The position numbers were made by a program, and so were the translations under genes. 64,000 nt of DNA from RPQJ01 sp052035645 (GTDB lineage Bacteria; Pseudomonadota; Gammaproteobacteria; Steroidobacterales; Steroidobacteraceae): NCBI GenBank assembly GCA_052035645.1, contig JBPOHK010000063.1:1-64000 (forward strand), written 5' to 3'. Below are positions 18,210 to 26,271 of this stretch, piece after piece. The notes beneath the pieces are model-generated. The model worked only from the letters and a program-made list of their open reading frames with translations, searched no databases and was not told the DNA's origin. Each line of letters opens with the position of its first letter. Positions within the stretch are counted from its first letter, which is position 1.

Positions 18210-19088
18210 ATGCATCGCTTCCGGACCTGGCAACTGTTCGCGGTCTGCGTGCTCACCTGGGGCACGACCTGGTACGCGATCACGTTCCAGGTCGGGCGCC
18301 TGTCGGCCGAGGCCTCGGTGGCGATGCGCTTCTGCATCGCCGGCGCCGCGGTGCTGCTGCTGTGCGCCGCGCGCGGCGAGCGGCTGCGCTTCGCGGCGGG
18401 CGAGCACCTGCGGCTCGCGCTGCAGGGCGTCTTCATGTACGGGGTCTCCTACCTGTGCGTGTACCACGCGGAGCAGCACGTCGTGTCCGGACTGGTGGCG
18501 GTCGGGTATTCGGCCTCGCCCCTGGTCACCGGTCTCGGCGCGCACTGGTTCTTCCGCCAGCCCATGTCGCGCCGCTTCGTGCTCGGGGGCCTGCTCGGGC
18601 TCGCCGGCGTCGCGATGATCTTCTGGCCCGAGTTCAGCCACGCCGTCGGCGATCGGGAGACGGCCCTCGGTGCGACATTCACGGTGGCCGCCGTGTTCCT
18701 GTCGGCGGTCGGCAGCCTGGTCGCGAGTCGCAACCGCCTGCACGGGCTGCCTTTCTGGCCTTCCCTGGGCTACGGAATGCTCTATGGCGCCGCCGCCGCC
18801 CTGCTCGCGGCGCTGCTGCGGGGCGACGGCTTAGCCCTGCCGGTGGTACCGTCCTTCTGGGTCGCGCTGTTCTATCTCGCCCTGGCCGGTTCCGTGCTCA
18901 CCTTCGCGTGCTTCCTGACGCTGCAGGAGCGCGTGGGCCCCGGCCGCACGGCCGTCGTCGGCGTGATGACGCCGCTGCTGGCCCTGCTGGTGTCGATGCT
19001 CTTCGAGGGCTTTCGCCCGGACGTGCTCACGTTCGCCGGCGCCGCGCTGGCGGTGACGGGCAACGTTCTGATGCTCGCGCGGTCGTGA
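18210..19088 (+). CDS. EamA/DMT family permease
   Basis: A 292-residue drug/metabolite transporter superfamily protein with about ten helices in two EamA repeats. The start LFAVCVLTWGTTWYAI and the second-repeat ending FAGAALAVTGNVLM are typical. Substrates in this family range from amino acids to nucleobases and cannot be assigned. A GC-rich hairpin (about 19089-19125) follows the stop without a U-run. Confidence 0.88.
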   Translation: MHRFRTWQLFAVCVLTWGTTWYAITFQVGRLSAEASVAMRFCIAGAAVLLLCAARGERLRFAAGEHLRLALQGVFMYGVSYLCVYHAEQHVVSGLVAVGYSASPLVTGLGAHWFFRQPMSRRFVLGGLLGLAGVAMIFWPEFSHAVGDRETALGATFTVAAVFLSAVGSLVASRNRLHGLPFWPSLGYGMLYGAAAALLAALLRGDGLALPVVPSFWVALFYLALAGSVLTFACFLTLQERVGPGRTAVVGVMTPLLALLVSMLFEGFRPDVLTFAGAALAVTGNVLMLARS

Positions 19089-19160
19089 CTGACCGGCCCG
19101 CGGACCCGGGCCGGACCGGGGTCAGCTTCGCATCGGCGGTCCGCCGGATCCGTCCCGCGC

Positions 19161-19189
19161 TTGGCCGCGAACAGATTCGGCCCTAGAGT
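19161..19189 (+). promoter_or_regulatory. Candidate sigma-70 promoter of sodB
   Basis: TTGGCC at 19161-19166 and TAGAGT at 19184-19189 are separated by 17 bases, each matching consensus at 4 of 6 positions. They lie about 50 bases before the sodB start. Called by eye only. Confidence 0.4.
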
Positions 19190-19239
19190 TCGTCCCTGGT
19201 TCGCTCAAACGTCTTTCCCGAGGAATACCGGAGTCCGTC

Positions 19240-19815
19240 ATGGCCATTGCACTGCCCCCCCTGCCGTATGCCCGCGACGCGCTGGCGCCGCACATCTCCG
19301 CCGAGACCATCGACTACCACTACGGCAAGCATCACCAGGCCTACGTCAACAACCTCAACGGCCTGATCAAGGGCACCGAGTTCGAGTCCGCATCGCTCGA
19401 GGACATCGTGCGCCGCTCGAGCGGCCCGCTGTTCAACAACGCCGCCCAGGTGTGGAATCACACGTTCTACTGGGAGGGCCTGTCGCCGCAGGGCGGGCAG
19501 CCCGCCGGCCGGCTCGCCGCCGCGCTCGACGAGGCGTTCGGCTCGTTCGACGAGTTCCGCACCGCGTTCAACAAGGTCGCGATGGGCACCTTCGGCTCGG
19601 GCTGGGCGTGGCTCGTGCAGAAGCCGGACGGCAAGCTCGCGCTGGTCAGCACCAGCAACGCCGCCACGCCGCTCACGGGCGAGGACCGGCCGCTGCTCAC
19701 CTGCGACGTCTGGGAGCACGCGTACTACGTCGACTACCGCAATGCGCGGCAGGCCTATCTCGACGCGTTCTGGAAGGTGGTCGACTGGGCGGCGGTGGCC
19801 GCCCGCATGAAGTAG
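19240..19815 (+). CDS. sodB: Superoxide dismutase, Fe type
   Basis: A 191-residue cytoplasmic superoxide dismutase. Metal ligands are His27, His74, Asp156 and His160 (DVWEHAYYVDY). The start PPLPYARDALAPHISAET and the segment FNNAAQVWNHTFYW are those of iron SODs rather than manganese SODs. It is convergent with a vanZ-like gene, with a shared hairpin between them. Confidence 0.96.
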   Translation: MAIALPPLPYARDALAPHISAETIDYHYGKHHQAYVNNLNGLIKGTEFESASLEDIVRRSSGPLFNNAAQVWNHTFYWEGLSPQGGQPAGRLAAALDEAFGSFDEFRTAFNKVAMGTFGSGWAWLVQKPDGKLALVSTSNAATPLTGEDRPLLTCDVWEHAYYVDYRNARQAYLDAFWKVVDWAAVAARMK

Positions 19816-19832
19816 CCGCAGGCCCGGCGGGC

Positions 19833-19860
19833 GTCCCCGGTCGTCAGCGACGCCGGGGAC
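19833..19860. terminator. Bidirectional hairpin between sodB and vanZ-like gene
   Basis: GTCCCCGG (19833-19840) pairs with CCGGGGAC (19853-19860). After one bulged T, CGTC/GACG extends the stem with a three-base loop. It overlaps the last codons and stop of the vanZ-like gene. There is no T-run on either side, so intrinsic termination is plausible but not certain. Confidence 0.45.
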
Positions 19861-21019
19861 TGCTCCGGCCGGCCGCCGCGTCCGGCATCCAGCGCGCCAC
19901 CACCCAGGCGGCGCAGACGGCGATCAGCACGTCGACCCAGCCGAACACCGGCGCGCCGGCGCCCAGCTGCACCAGCGTCAGCAGCACGACGAACAGGCAC
20001 ATGAGGCCGGCGGCCACGTGCGCCGCCAGGCCCGCGCCCGCGAGAAGCCAGCCGAGGGCCACGTAACTGAAGGCCTTGCCCGCCAGCTGCGGCGCGGGCG
20101 GGGGATTGCGCGCGATGAACTCGGCGAGTCCGGGCAGGTCGGTCGTCACGCGCGCCGATCCCGAGAGCAGCGGTTCCAGCGCCAGCCACGCGAGCCAGCC
20201 CGCGAGCGTGACCGCGACCAGCGCCGAGCGCGCGCCGTCCTCCAGCCGGTTGAGCACCACGAGCACCGGCAGCAGCAGCGCGATGCCGGCGAGCTCGGCC
20301 GTCACCAGCGTGTTGCCGGCGGTGAACGTGCGGCCGACCAGCACCGTGGCGATAACGACGAGGAAGAGGTCCACGGCTCGCTGGCGCCGGGCGAGCGCGA
20401 ACACGGCCTGTGCCACCACCAGCCAGCCGAGCGAAAACGCCAGCAGGTCGGACACGTCGATACGCGGCGTGAACAGCGGGCGGACCGCGCGCTTCAGCTG
20501 GCGCAGGCCGGGATCGGGAATCAGCGGCCACAGGCGGGCGACCAGCCACAGCACGAGGATGGTCAGCGCCACGGCGCCCGAACGTCCGCGCGCGGTGGAC
20601 TGCGGCGCCATGCGCGTGCCGAACGCGTCCCAGGCCCAGCCGAGCACGGCGCCGGCCAGCGTGCCGAGCGCATTGAGCGAGAGGTCGGTCAGGCTCGTCA
20701 CGCGCGGCGGCACCGAGGCCTGCAGAAGTTCCATGCTGCAGGAGAGCACGGCCCCGAGGATCGTGGTCAGCACGATCGCCGGCACGCGCCCGAGCCGGCC
20801 CGCCAGCAGCAGCAGGCCGCAGAACCCGACCGGCGCGTACAGCAGCACGTTGTTGAGCATCTCGGTGCGCCCGGCGCGCACCCAGGTGAGCCGGGGCAGC
20901 GCCTGCAGCATGCCCGGCCCGTGCGGGTCGAAGCGGAACGGGAACAGCGAGACGTAGACGATCAGCCCGACGAAGACGGCGAGCAGCAGCGGTGCGGCGT
21001 AGTGCGAGCGACTCGCCAT
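19844..21019 (-). CDS. VanZ-like family membrane protein
   Basis: A 391-residue polytopic membrane protein. The first half (about 10-130) resembles the VanZ domain, with FPFRFDP in the first loop and a NVLLYAPVGFCGLLL helix. The second half adds about six more helices of no recognised family. VanZ-domain proteins outside glycopeptide clusters have unknown roles. It is 4 bases after the ctaB stop, so it probably trails the heme assembly operon. Confidence 0.75.
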   Translation of the reverse strand: MASRSHYAAPLLLAVFVGLIVYVSLFPFRFDPHGPGMLQALPRLTWVRAGRTEMLNNVLLYAPVGFCGLLLLAGRLGRVPAIVLTTILGAVLSCSMELLQASVPPRVTSLTDLSLNALGTLAGAVLGWAWDAFGTRMAPQSTARGRSGAVALTILVLWLVARLWPLIPDPGLRQLKRAVRPLFTPRIDVSDLLAFSLGWLVVAQAVFALARRQRAVDLFLVVIATVLVGRTFTAGNTLVTAELAGIALLLPVLVVLNRLEDGARSALVAVTLAGWLAWLALEPLLSGSARVTTDLPGLAEFIARNPPPAPQLAGKAFSYVALGWLLAGAGLAAHVAAGLMCLFVVLLTLVQLGAGAPVFGWVDVLIAVCAAWVVARWMPDAAAGRSSPRRR

Positions 21020-21023
21020 GCGC

Positions 21024-21932
21024 TCAGGGCCGGAGGCTGACGTAGTGGTCGAGCAGCAGTGCGGCGAACAGCACCATCAGGTAGGTGATCGAGTACCGGA
21101 ACACCGTCATCGGCAGGTGGCCCGGGGCGTCCTTGCGCCGCATCTGGATCGCGTAGCGGACGAAGATCCCGCCCAGCACGACCGCCGTCGCGAGATAGAG
21201 CAGGCCGCTCATGCCGGTGAGGTAGGGCAGCAGGGTCGCGATCACCAGCAGGATCGTATAGAGCAGGATGTGCAGGCGCGTGAACGCGACGCCGTAGGCC
21301 ACCGGCAGCATCGGGATGCCCGCGCGGGCGTAGTCGTCGCGGCGCGCGATCGCGAGCGCCCAGAAATGCGGCGGCGTCCACGCGAAGATGATCAGGAACA
21401 GCAGCAGCGCGTACGGCTCGACCTGCCCCGTGATCGCCGTCCAGCCGAGCACGGGCGGGGCCGCGCCGGCCGCGCCGCCGATCACGATGTTCTGCGGCGT
21501 GACGTGCTTGAGCCACACCGTGTAGAGCACCGCGTAGCCGATCAGCGACAGGAACGTCAGCACGGCGGTCAGCGGGTTGACCAGCGTCCACAGCAGCAGC
21601 ATCGACAGCGCGCCCACCGTGCCGGCGTAGGCGAGCGCCTGCCGGGCGTTCAGGTGGCCGGTCGGGATCGGGCGGTTCATGGTGCGCGCCATCTTCTCGT
21701 CGAAGCGGCGGTCGACGACGTGGTTGATGGCCGCGGCACTCGTGGCCGCAAGCCCGATGCCGAGCGAGCCGTACAGGAACAGGTCGGGCGGCGGCAGGCC
21801 CGGCACGGCGAGGAACATGCCGACGATCGCCGTGAACACGATCAGCGCCACCACCTTCGGCTTGCCGATCTCGTAGTAGTCCCGCCAGGTGGCGGGACCG
21901 GGCGCGGCGTCTTGGGCAGGGGAATACGGCAC
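21024..21932 (-). CDS. ctaB: Protoheme IX farnesyltransferase (heme O synthase)
   Basis: A 302-residue UbiA-superfamily membrane enzyme that adds a farnesyl chain to heme B to make heme O, the precursor of heme A. The prenyl diphosphate motif NHVVDRRFDEKM and the second motif RRDDYARAGIPML are present. It lies downstream of ctaA, with which it cooperates. Confidence 0.95.
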   Translation of the reverse strand: MPYSPAQDAAPGPATWRDYYEIGKPKVVALIVFTAIVGMFLAVPGLPPPDLFLYGSLGIGLAATSAAAINHVVDRRFDEKMARTMNRPIPTGHLNARQALAYAGTVGALSMLLLWTLVNPLTAVLTFLSLIGYAVLYTVWLKHVTPQNIVIGGAAGAAPPVLGWTAITGQVEPYALLLFLIIFAWTPPHFWALAIARRDDYARAGIPMLPVAYGVAFTRLHILLYTILLVIATLLPYLTGMSGLLYLATAVVLGGIFVRYAIQMRRKDAPGHLPMTVFRYSITYLMVLFAALLLDHYVSLRP

Positions 21933-21974
21933 GCTCGGGGCCTGCGGCTGGCAGAGGCTCGATTCTACCGGAGC

Positions 21975-22976
21975 TCAGAGGCTGCGTTCGCGCGGCCAGA
22001 GGAACCTGAGCAGCGCGACGGTCGCGAGCAGCAGCAGGGCCGCCACCGCGTTGTGGGCGGTCGCGAGCGGCAGCGGGAAGGTCTCCAGCACCATGACGGG
22101 CCCGAGGACCAGCTGGGCGGCCAGCGCCGTCGCCACGGCCGCGCCCGCCATGCGCACGGCGCGCGAACTCGCCCGGCGGACGGCCAGGAATGCGGTGAGG
22201 CCGAGCACGCACGCCGCGACCAGCGCGCCGAGGCGGTGGGCGACGTGGATGGCGACCCGCGCCGGGTGGTCGAGCACGCCGCCCTCGTAGTCGATGCCGA
22301 GCCCGCGCCAGAGCACGAACGCGTCGCGGAAGTCCATCTCGGGCCAGAAGGACCGCTGGCAGGTCGGGAAATCCGGGCAGGCGACGGCCGAGTAGTTGGT
22401 GCTGACCCAGCCGCCGAGCAGGATCTGCAGGGCCAGGACGCCGAGCGCGAGCACGGCGAGGCGGCGCAGGCCGGCCTCGCCGGCCGGCCGCGTGGTGCGC
22501 GTCGGGTTCAGCGCCAGCCACCACAGCAGCGACATGGTCGCGAGGCCGCCCGCGAGGTGCGCCGTCACGATGAACGGCTTCAGCAGCAGCGTCACGGTCC
22601 ACATGCCCAGCAGCCCCTGGAATACGACCAGGCCCACCAGCACGAAGGGCAGCACCCTGGGCTGGCGCGCGTCGTCGCGGTTCGACCGCGCGACCGCGGC
22701 GAGCGCGAGGATCAGCAGGCCGAGGCCGGAAGCGAGATAGCGATGCAGCATCTCCTTCCACGCCTTGCCCACCTCGAGCGGACGCTCGGGATACGCGGCG
22801 TTGACCGCGTCGGCGTTCTGCAGCGCGCCCGAGGGCGTCAGGTGGCCGTAGCAGCCCGGCCAGTCCGGGCAGCCGAGGCCCGCATGGCTCAGGCGGACGT
22901 ACGCCCCGAGCACGACGACGCACAGGGCGACCAGTGCGCCGGCGAGCGCGAGGCGGCGGAACCAGACGAGTCGCAT
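21975..22976 (-). CDS. ctaA: Heme A synthase (COX15/CtaA)
   Basis: A 333-residue, eight-helix membrane monooxygenase converting heme O to heme A. Conserved heme-ligand histidines appear in EMLHRYLAS, TAHLAGG, VAHRLG and ATAHNAVA, and YVRLSHAGLGCPDWPGCYG is the family start. The ATG at 22976 lies 5 bases after the stop of the Sco-like gene. A longer in-frame extension upstream is not supported. Confidence 0.94.
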   Translation of the reverse strand: MRLVWFRRLALAGALVALCVVVLGAYVRLSHAGLGCPDWPGCYGHLTPSGALQNADAVNAAYPERPLEVGKAWKEMLHRYLASGLGLLILALAAVARSNRDDARQPRVLPFVLVGLVVFQGLLGMWTVTLLLKPFIVTAHLAGGLATMSLLWWLALNPTRTTRPAGEAGLRRLAVLALGVLALQILLGGWVSTNYSAVACPDFPTCQRSFWPEMDFRDAFVLWRGLGIDYEGGVLDHPARVAIHVAHRLGALVAACVLGLTAFLAVRRASSRAVRMAGAAVATALAAQLVLGPVMVLETFPLPLATAHNAVAALLLLATVALLRFLWPRERSL

Positions 22977-22981
22977 GGCGG

Positions 22982-23599
22982 TCACCCGATGTGCGAGAGG
23001 CGCAGCAGCTTCTTCATGTCCGTGAGCAGCGCCTTGTCCGGGGCCTGGCGCGGATAGCTCATCATGAGGTTGCCGAGCGGATCGACGAGGTAGATGCGGC
23101 CGGCGCCGCCGGGCGCATCGGGGTAGCTCGGGAACGCGGCCAGCAGGCTCGCCGCCGCCGGGCCCTCGAGCCGCGCGACCTGCAGGTCGGGATGCTCGGC
23201 CGCGAGGAACGGCGTGGCACAGCAGTTCCCCGTGACCAGGAACACCCGCTGCACGCGGTCCATGTCCTTGTTGAGCGCGATGCGGGACTGCCGCGTCAGG
23301 TACAGCGCCTTGCGGCAGTCGGGGCCGCAGGCACCGTCGCCCACGTAGAGCATCGTCCACTTGCCGCGCAGGAACTGCTCGCCGGTCCGGCCGCCGTCCG
23401 CGCTCGGCAGCGACACCGCGGGCAGCGGCCGCGCGGGCTCGACGATCTCGCCCTTGCTGGTGCTGCCGGCCGGGCGCCAGGGCGTCGGGCCGTAGTACAG
23501 CCAGAAGGCGACGAAGAGCGGGACGAAGAACAGCGCGGCGAGCAGCAGGAGCTGTCGGCGGCCGCGCTGGACGGCGGTGGATTCCGGGGAGGTGCTCAT
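22982..23599 (-). CDS. Membrane-anchored Sco-like/thioredoxin-fold protein of the cytochrome oxidase operon
   Basis: A 205-residue protein with one N-terminal membrane helix (about 17-37) and a periplasmic domain. The domain has a CxxxC pair (CGPDC) after WTMLYVG, where Sco1 proteins carry their copper-binding CxxxC, and a later Cys pair NCC. The Sco-type distal histidine is not obvious. Similar proteins are usual between SURF1 and ctaA in gammaproteobacteria. It overlaps SURF1 by 4 bases. A role in copper or thiol handling for the CuA site is inference. Confidence 0.75.
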   Translation of the reverse strand: MSTSPESTAVQRGRRQLLLLAALFFVPLFVAFWLYYGPTPWRPAGSTSKGEIVEPARPLPAVSLPSADGGRTGEQFLRGKWTMLYVGDGACGPDCRKALYLTRQSRIALNKDMDRVQRVFLVTGNCCATPFLAAEHPDLQVARLEGPAAASLLAAFPSYPDAPGGAGRIYLVDPLGNLMMSYPRQAPDKALLTDMKKLLRLSHIG

Positions 23600-24348
23600 G
23601 GACGTTCCGATTCCGGTGTGGGAGCGCGCTCGAGGCTCAGCGCGATGAAGACGACGAGCGCAGCCAGCGCCAGCGCCAGCCACTGCACAGCGTAGCCGAG
23701 GTGGCGCTCGGGCGGAAACTCGAGCGCCGGTCGCCAGACCCGCTCGTAGCCGCCCGGCTGGTCCGCGTCGAGCAGCAGGATGCGCGGCTCGACGGGCTCG
23801 CCGAGCACCCGCTCGAGGTCGTCGAACGTGGGGAAGAGCAGCACGCGCGGCCAGCGCGTGTCGCCCGGCGTGTCCGCGGCGCCCACCCGGATGCCGGGCA
23901 CCGGCAACTGGTCGAGACGGCCGGCGACGGTGCGCGGCCCGGCGTCGATCGTCACCTCCGGCAGCACCTCGCGGCGCAGGCCGAGCGGTACCCAGCCGCG
24001 ATCGACCAGCAGCGGCCGCCCGCCGTCCTCCCGCCGCAACGGCGTCAGCACGCGGAAGCCCGCGCGGCCCGTGCTGGACGGCATGTTGTCGATCAGCACC
24101 TGGTGCGCGGGATCGTAGCGGCCGCGCACCGAGAGGTGGTGGTAGCGCGGCAACGACTCGACGCTGCCCCCGCCCAGCACCGCCGTGCGCTCGAGGCCGC
24201 GGTCGAAGGCGTCGATCAGCGCCTGCTTCTCGCGGGCCCGGCCGAGCTGCCAGTTGGCCAGCGCCAGCGCCGCCGCGATCACGACGCACACCGCCAGCGC
24301 GGCCCAGCCGCGCGGCGCGAACACGCGATTGCCGATCGCGACCCTCAT
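23596..24348 (-). CDS. SURF1 family cytochrome oxidase assembly protein
   Basis: A 250-residue protein with a helix at each end (about 15-35 and 222-240) flanking a periplasmic domain, the SURF1/Shy1 layout. Family motifs include ANWQLGRAREK, VLIDNMP and LLVDRGWVP. It helps insert heme A into subunit I. It is first gene of SURF1 - Sco-like - ctaA - ctaB (- vanZ-like) and is divergent from a small membrane protein with only 34 bases between them. Confidence 0.92.
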   Translation of the reverse strand: MRVAIGNRVFAPRGWAALAVCVVIAAALALANWQLGRAREKQALIDAFDRGLERTAVLGGGSVESLPRYHHLSVRGRYDPAHQVLIDNMPSSTGRAGFRVLTPLRREDGGRPLLVDRGWVPLGLRREVLPEVTIDAGPRTVAGRLDQLPVPGIRVGAADTPGDTRWPRVLLFPTFDDLERVLGEPVEPRILLLDADQPGGYERVWRPALEFPPERHLGYAVQWLALALAALVVFIALSLERAPTPESERP

Positions 24349-24382
24349 CTATACTGTCCGTCCTGCCAACGACCGTCTCGCC

Positions 24383-24589
24383 ATGATCAAGCTGCTCATC
24401 CTGCTCACGCTGGCTGCCATCGTCGCGAGCCTGTTCTCCGGCCTCTTCCACCTGGTCAGGGACGAAGGCCAGTCCCGGCGCATGGTCAATGCGCTCACGG
24501 TGCGCATCGCCCTGTCGGTCCTGCTGTTCATCCTGCTGTTCGTCGCCTGGCGCGGCGGGATGATCCAGCCGCACGGCCTCGGCCGCTAG
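24383..24589 (+). CDS. Twin-transmembrane protein (DUF2909-like)
   Basis: A 68-residue protein with two helices (about 4-22 and 43-61) joined by a short polar loop with RDEGQSRRMVNALT. This matches the small twin-membrane proteins usually found beside SURF1 in cytochrome oxidase clusters. Function is unknown; an assembly role is a guess from location. Confidence 0.8.
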   Translation: MIKLLILLTLAAIVASLFSGLFHLVRDEGQSRRMVNALTVRIALSVLLFILLFVAWRGGMIQPHGLGR

Positions 24590-24611
24590 CCTCGCCGCGG
24601 ATCGCGCCAGA

Positions 24612-24640
24612 GAAAAAGGCCGGCAGAGCCGGCCTTCTCC
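24612..24640 (-). terminator. Intrinsic terminator after the cox operon
   Basis: A perfect 9-base stem AAGGCCGGC/GCCGGCCTT (24616-24624 with 24628-24636) has a three-base loop. Read on the minus strand it is followed by TTTTTCTC, a typical U-run, 45 bases beyond the ctaE stop. It may also serve the small plus-strand gene ending at 24589. Confidence 0.8.
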
Positions 24641-24680
24641 CCTGTCGACCGTCGTCCGGCGCGGATGCCGGCGCGCCGGC

Positions 24681-25562
24681 TCAGATCCAGTAGACGAAGA
24701 TGAACAGGCCCAGCCACACCACGTCGACGAAGTGCCAGTACCAGGCCACGCCTTCGAACGCGAAGTGGTGCGTCGGCGTGAAGTGGCCCTTCATGACGCG
24801 CAGCCAGATCACCAGCAGCATGATCGCGCCGATCGTCACGTGCAGGCCGTGGAAGCCCGTCAGCATGAAGAAGGTCGACCCGTAGACACCGCTGCCGAGC
24901 GTCAGGTTCAGCTCGTGGTAGGCGTGCGCGTACTCGGTCGCCTGCAGGTAGACGAACAGGAAGCCGAGCAGGAAGGTGGCCGCGAGGAAGACCTTCAGCA
25001 CGCCGCGGTTGCCCGCCTTGAGGGCGTGGTGCGCGATGGTGATGGTGACGCCCGAGGTGAGCAGGATCGCGGTGTTCCAGGCCGGCAGGCCGAACGCCGG
25101 GATGGTCTCGAAGGAGCCGCCCACCGCCTGCGGGCCGTTGGTCGGCCAGGACGGCACGTAGTCCTTCCAGAGGTAGAAGTTGGTGAGGAACTTCGAGCCC
25201 TCGCCGCCGAGCCACGGCACCGACAGCGAGCGCGCGTAGTACAGCGCGCCGAAGAACGCCGCGAAGAACATCACCTCGGAGAAGATGAACCACATCATCC
25301 CCATCCGGAACGACTTGTCGACGCCGGCGTTGTACATGCCGGCTTCGCTCTCGCCGATCACCGTGCCGAACCAGCCGAAGAACATGTAGGCGACCAGCGC
25401 GAGGCCGCCGTACAGGATCCAGGGCCCGAGGTCGACGCCGTTCAGCAGGGCGGAGGCCCCCAGCATGGTGATGAACAGCGAGACCGAGCCGACGATCGGC
25501 CACTTGCTGCCGTGCGGGATGTAGTACTTGCCGGCGCCGTGCGTCGTGGGTGCGTGAACCAT
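24681..25562 (-). CDS. ctaE: Cytochrome c oxidase subunit III
   Basis: A 293-residue, seven-helix integral membrane subunit of the aa3 oxidase. Recognisable segments are EVMFFAAFFGALYYARS, TITIAHHALKAGNR and GFHGLHVTIGAIML. It is the last structural gene of the ctaC-ctaD-ctaG-ctaE order and is followed by the intrinsic terminator. Confidence 0.96.
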   Translation of the reverse strand: MVHAPTTHGAGKYYIPHGSKWPIVGSVSLFITMLGASALLNGVDLGPWILYGGLALVAYMFFGWFGTVIGESEAGMYNAGVDKSFRMGMMWFIFSEVMFFAAFFGALYYARSLSVPWLGGEGSKFLTNFYLWKDYVPSWPTNGPQAVGGSFETIPAFGLPAWNTAILLTSGVTITIAHHALKAGNRGVLKVFLAATFLLGFLFVYLQATEYAHAYHELNLTLGSGVYGSTFFMLTGFHGLHVTIGAIMLLVIWLRVMKGHFTPTHHFAFEGVAWYWHFVDVVWLGLFIFVYWI

Positions 25563-25590
25563 GGGCGAGCCTCTGTGTCGGGTCCTTCGG

Positions 25591-26133
25591 TCAGCGTGCC
25601 GCGAGCTTCTGCCCGGGCATCACGTACATGGAATAGGCGAGCGTCATGCGGTCCACCGAGGCCGGCAGCGCCGGGTCGACGATGAATCGCACGGTGAACT
25701 CGCGTTCCTCCGCCGGCCCGAAGGCCTGCGGCGTGAAGCAGAAGCACTCGGTCTTCTGCAGGTAGCGGGAGGTGGTGATCGGCGCCACGCTCGGGACCGC
25801 CTGCGCCGTCACCGGCACGGTCGCGCGGCTGCGGATCCGGAACTTCGCCTCGTACAACCGCCCCGGCTGCAGCGTCAGCTCGCGAGTCTCCGGCGTCAGC
25901 TCGAAGTCGCTGCCGTCGGGCAGCAGCGACATGAACTCGAGGCGCACCTGCCGGCCCGCGGCCGTCTCGCTCGCCAGCAGCGTGCTGGGGCGGTCGTTGA
26001 CCTTGATGCCCGCCGCCTCGCAGATCACGTCGTACAGCGGCACCAGCGCGAAGCCGAACGCGAAGCTGCCCGCGACCATCAGCACGAGGCCGCGGATCAG
26101 CGAACGGTCGAGCCGGGGCGCCTGCCTGCTCAC
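25591..26133 (-). CDS. ctaG: Cytochrome c oxidase assembly protein CtaG/Cox11
   Basis: A 180-residue protein with one N-terminal helix and a periplasmic Cox11 domain that delivers copper to the CuB site. The copper-binding CFCF motif (TECFCFTPQAF) is present. Its start is one base after the stop of the small protein upstream. Confidence 0.95.
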   Translation of the reverse strand: MSRQAPRLDRSLIRGLVLMVAGSFAFGFALVPLYDVICEAAGIKVNDRPSTLLASETAAGRQVRLEFMSLLPDGSDFELTPETRELTLQPGRLYEAKFRIRSRATVPVTAQAVPSVAPITTSRYLQKTECFCFTPQAFGPAEEREFTVRFIVDPALPASVDRMTLAYSMYVMPGQKLAAR

Positions 26134-26134
26134 G

Positions 26135-26260
26135 TCAGGGCTGCGCCTTCAGGACGCTCGAAGCGATGAACGCGACGTAGATGCCGAGCGCCGTCAGCGC
26201 CAGGACGAAAGTCGTCCAGCGGATGCGACGGCGCTGCTCCTCGGTCGGTCCGTTCGTCAT
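26135..26260 (-). CDS. Cytochrome oxidase small assembly-type membrane protein
   Basis: A 41-residue single-helix protein: a charged N-terminus (TEEQRRRIRW), then one helix of about 20 residues. Small proteins of this kind commonly lie between ctaD and ctaG. It is too short for confident family assignment, but the spacing (11 bases from ctaD, 1 base to ctaG) and the clean helix support a real gene. Confidence 0.7.
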   Translation of the reverse strand: MTNGPTEEQRRRIRWTTFVLALTALGIYVAFIASSVLKAQP

Positions 26261-26271
26261 GCCGTTGCCGC

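Noticed and set aside
19089..19125. GC-rich hairpin after the EamA permease gene as a terminator
   Set aside because: The stem is short and asymmetric and no T-run follows; not strong enough to call.
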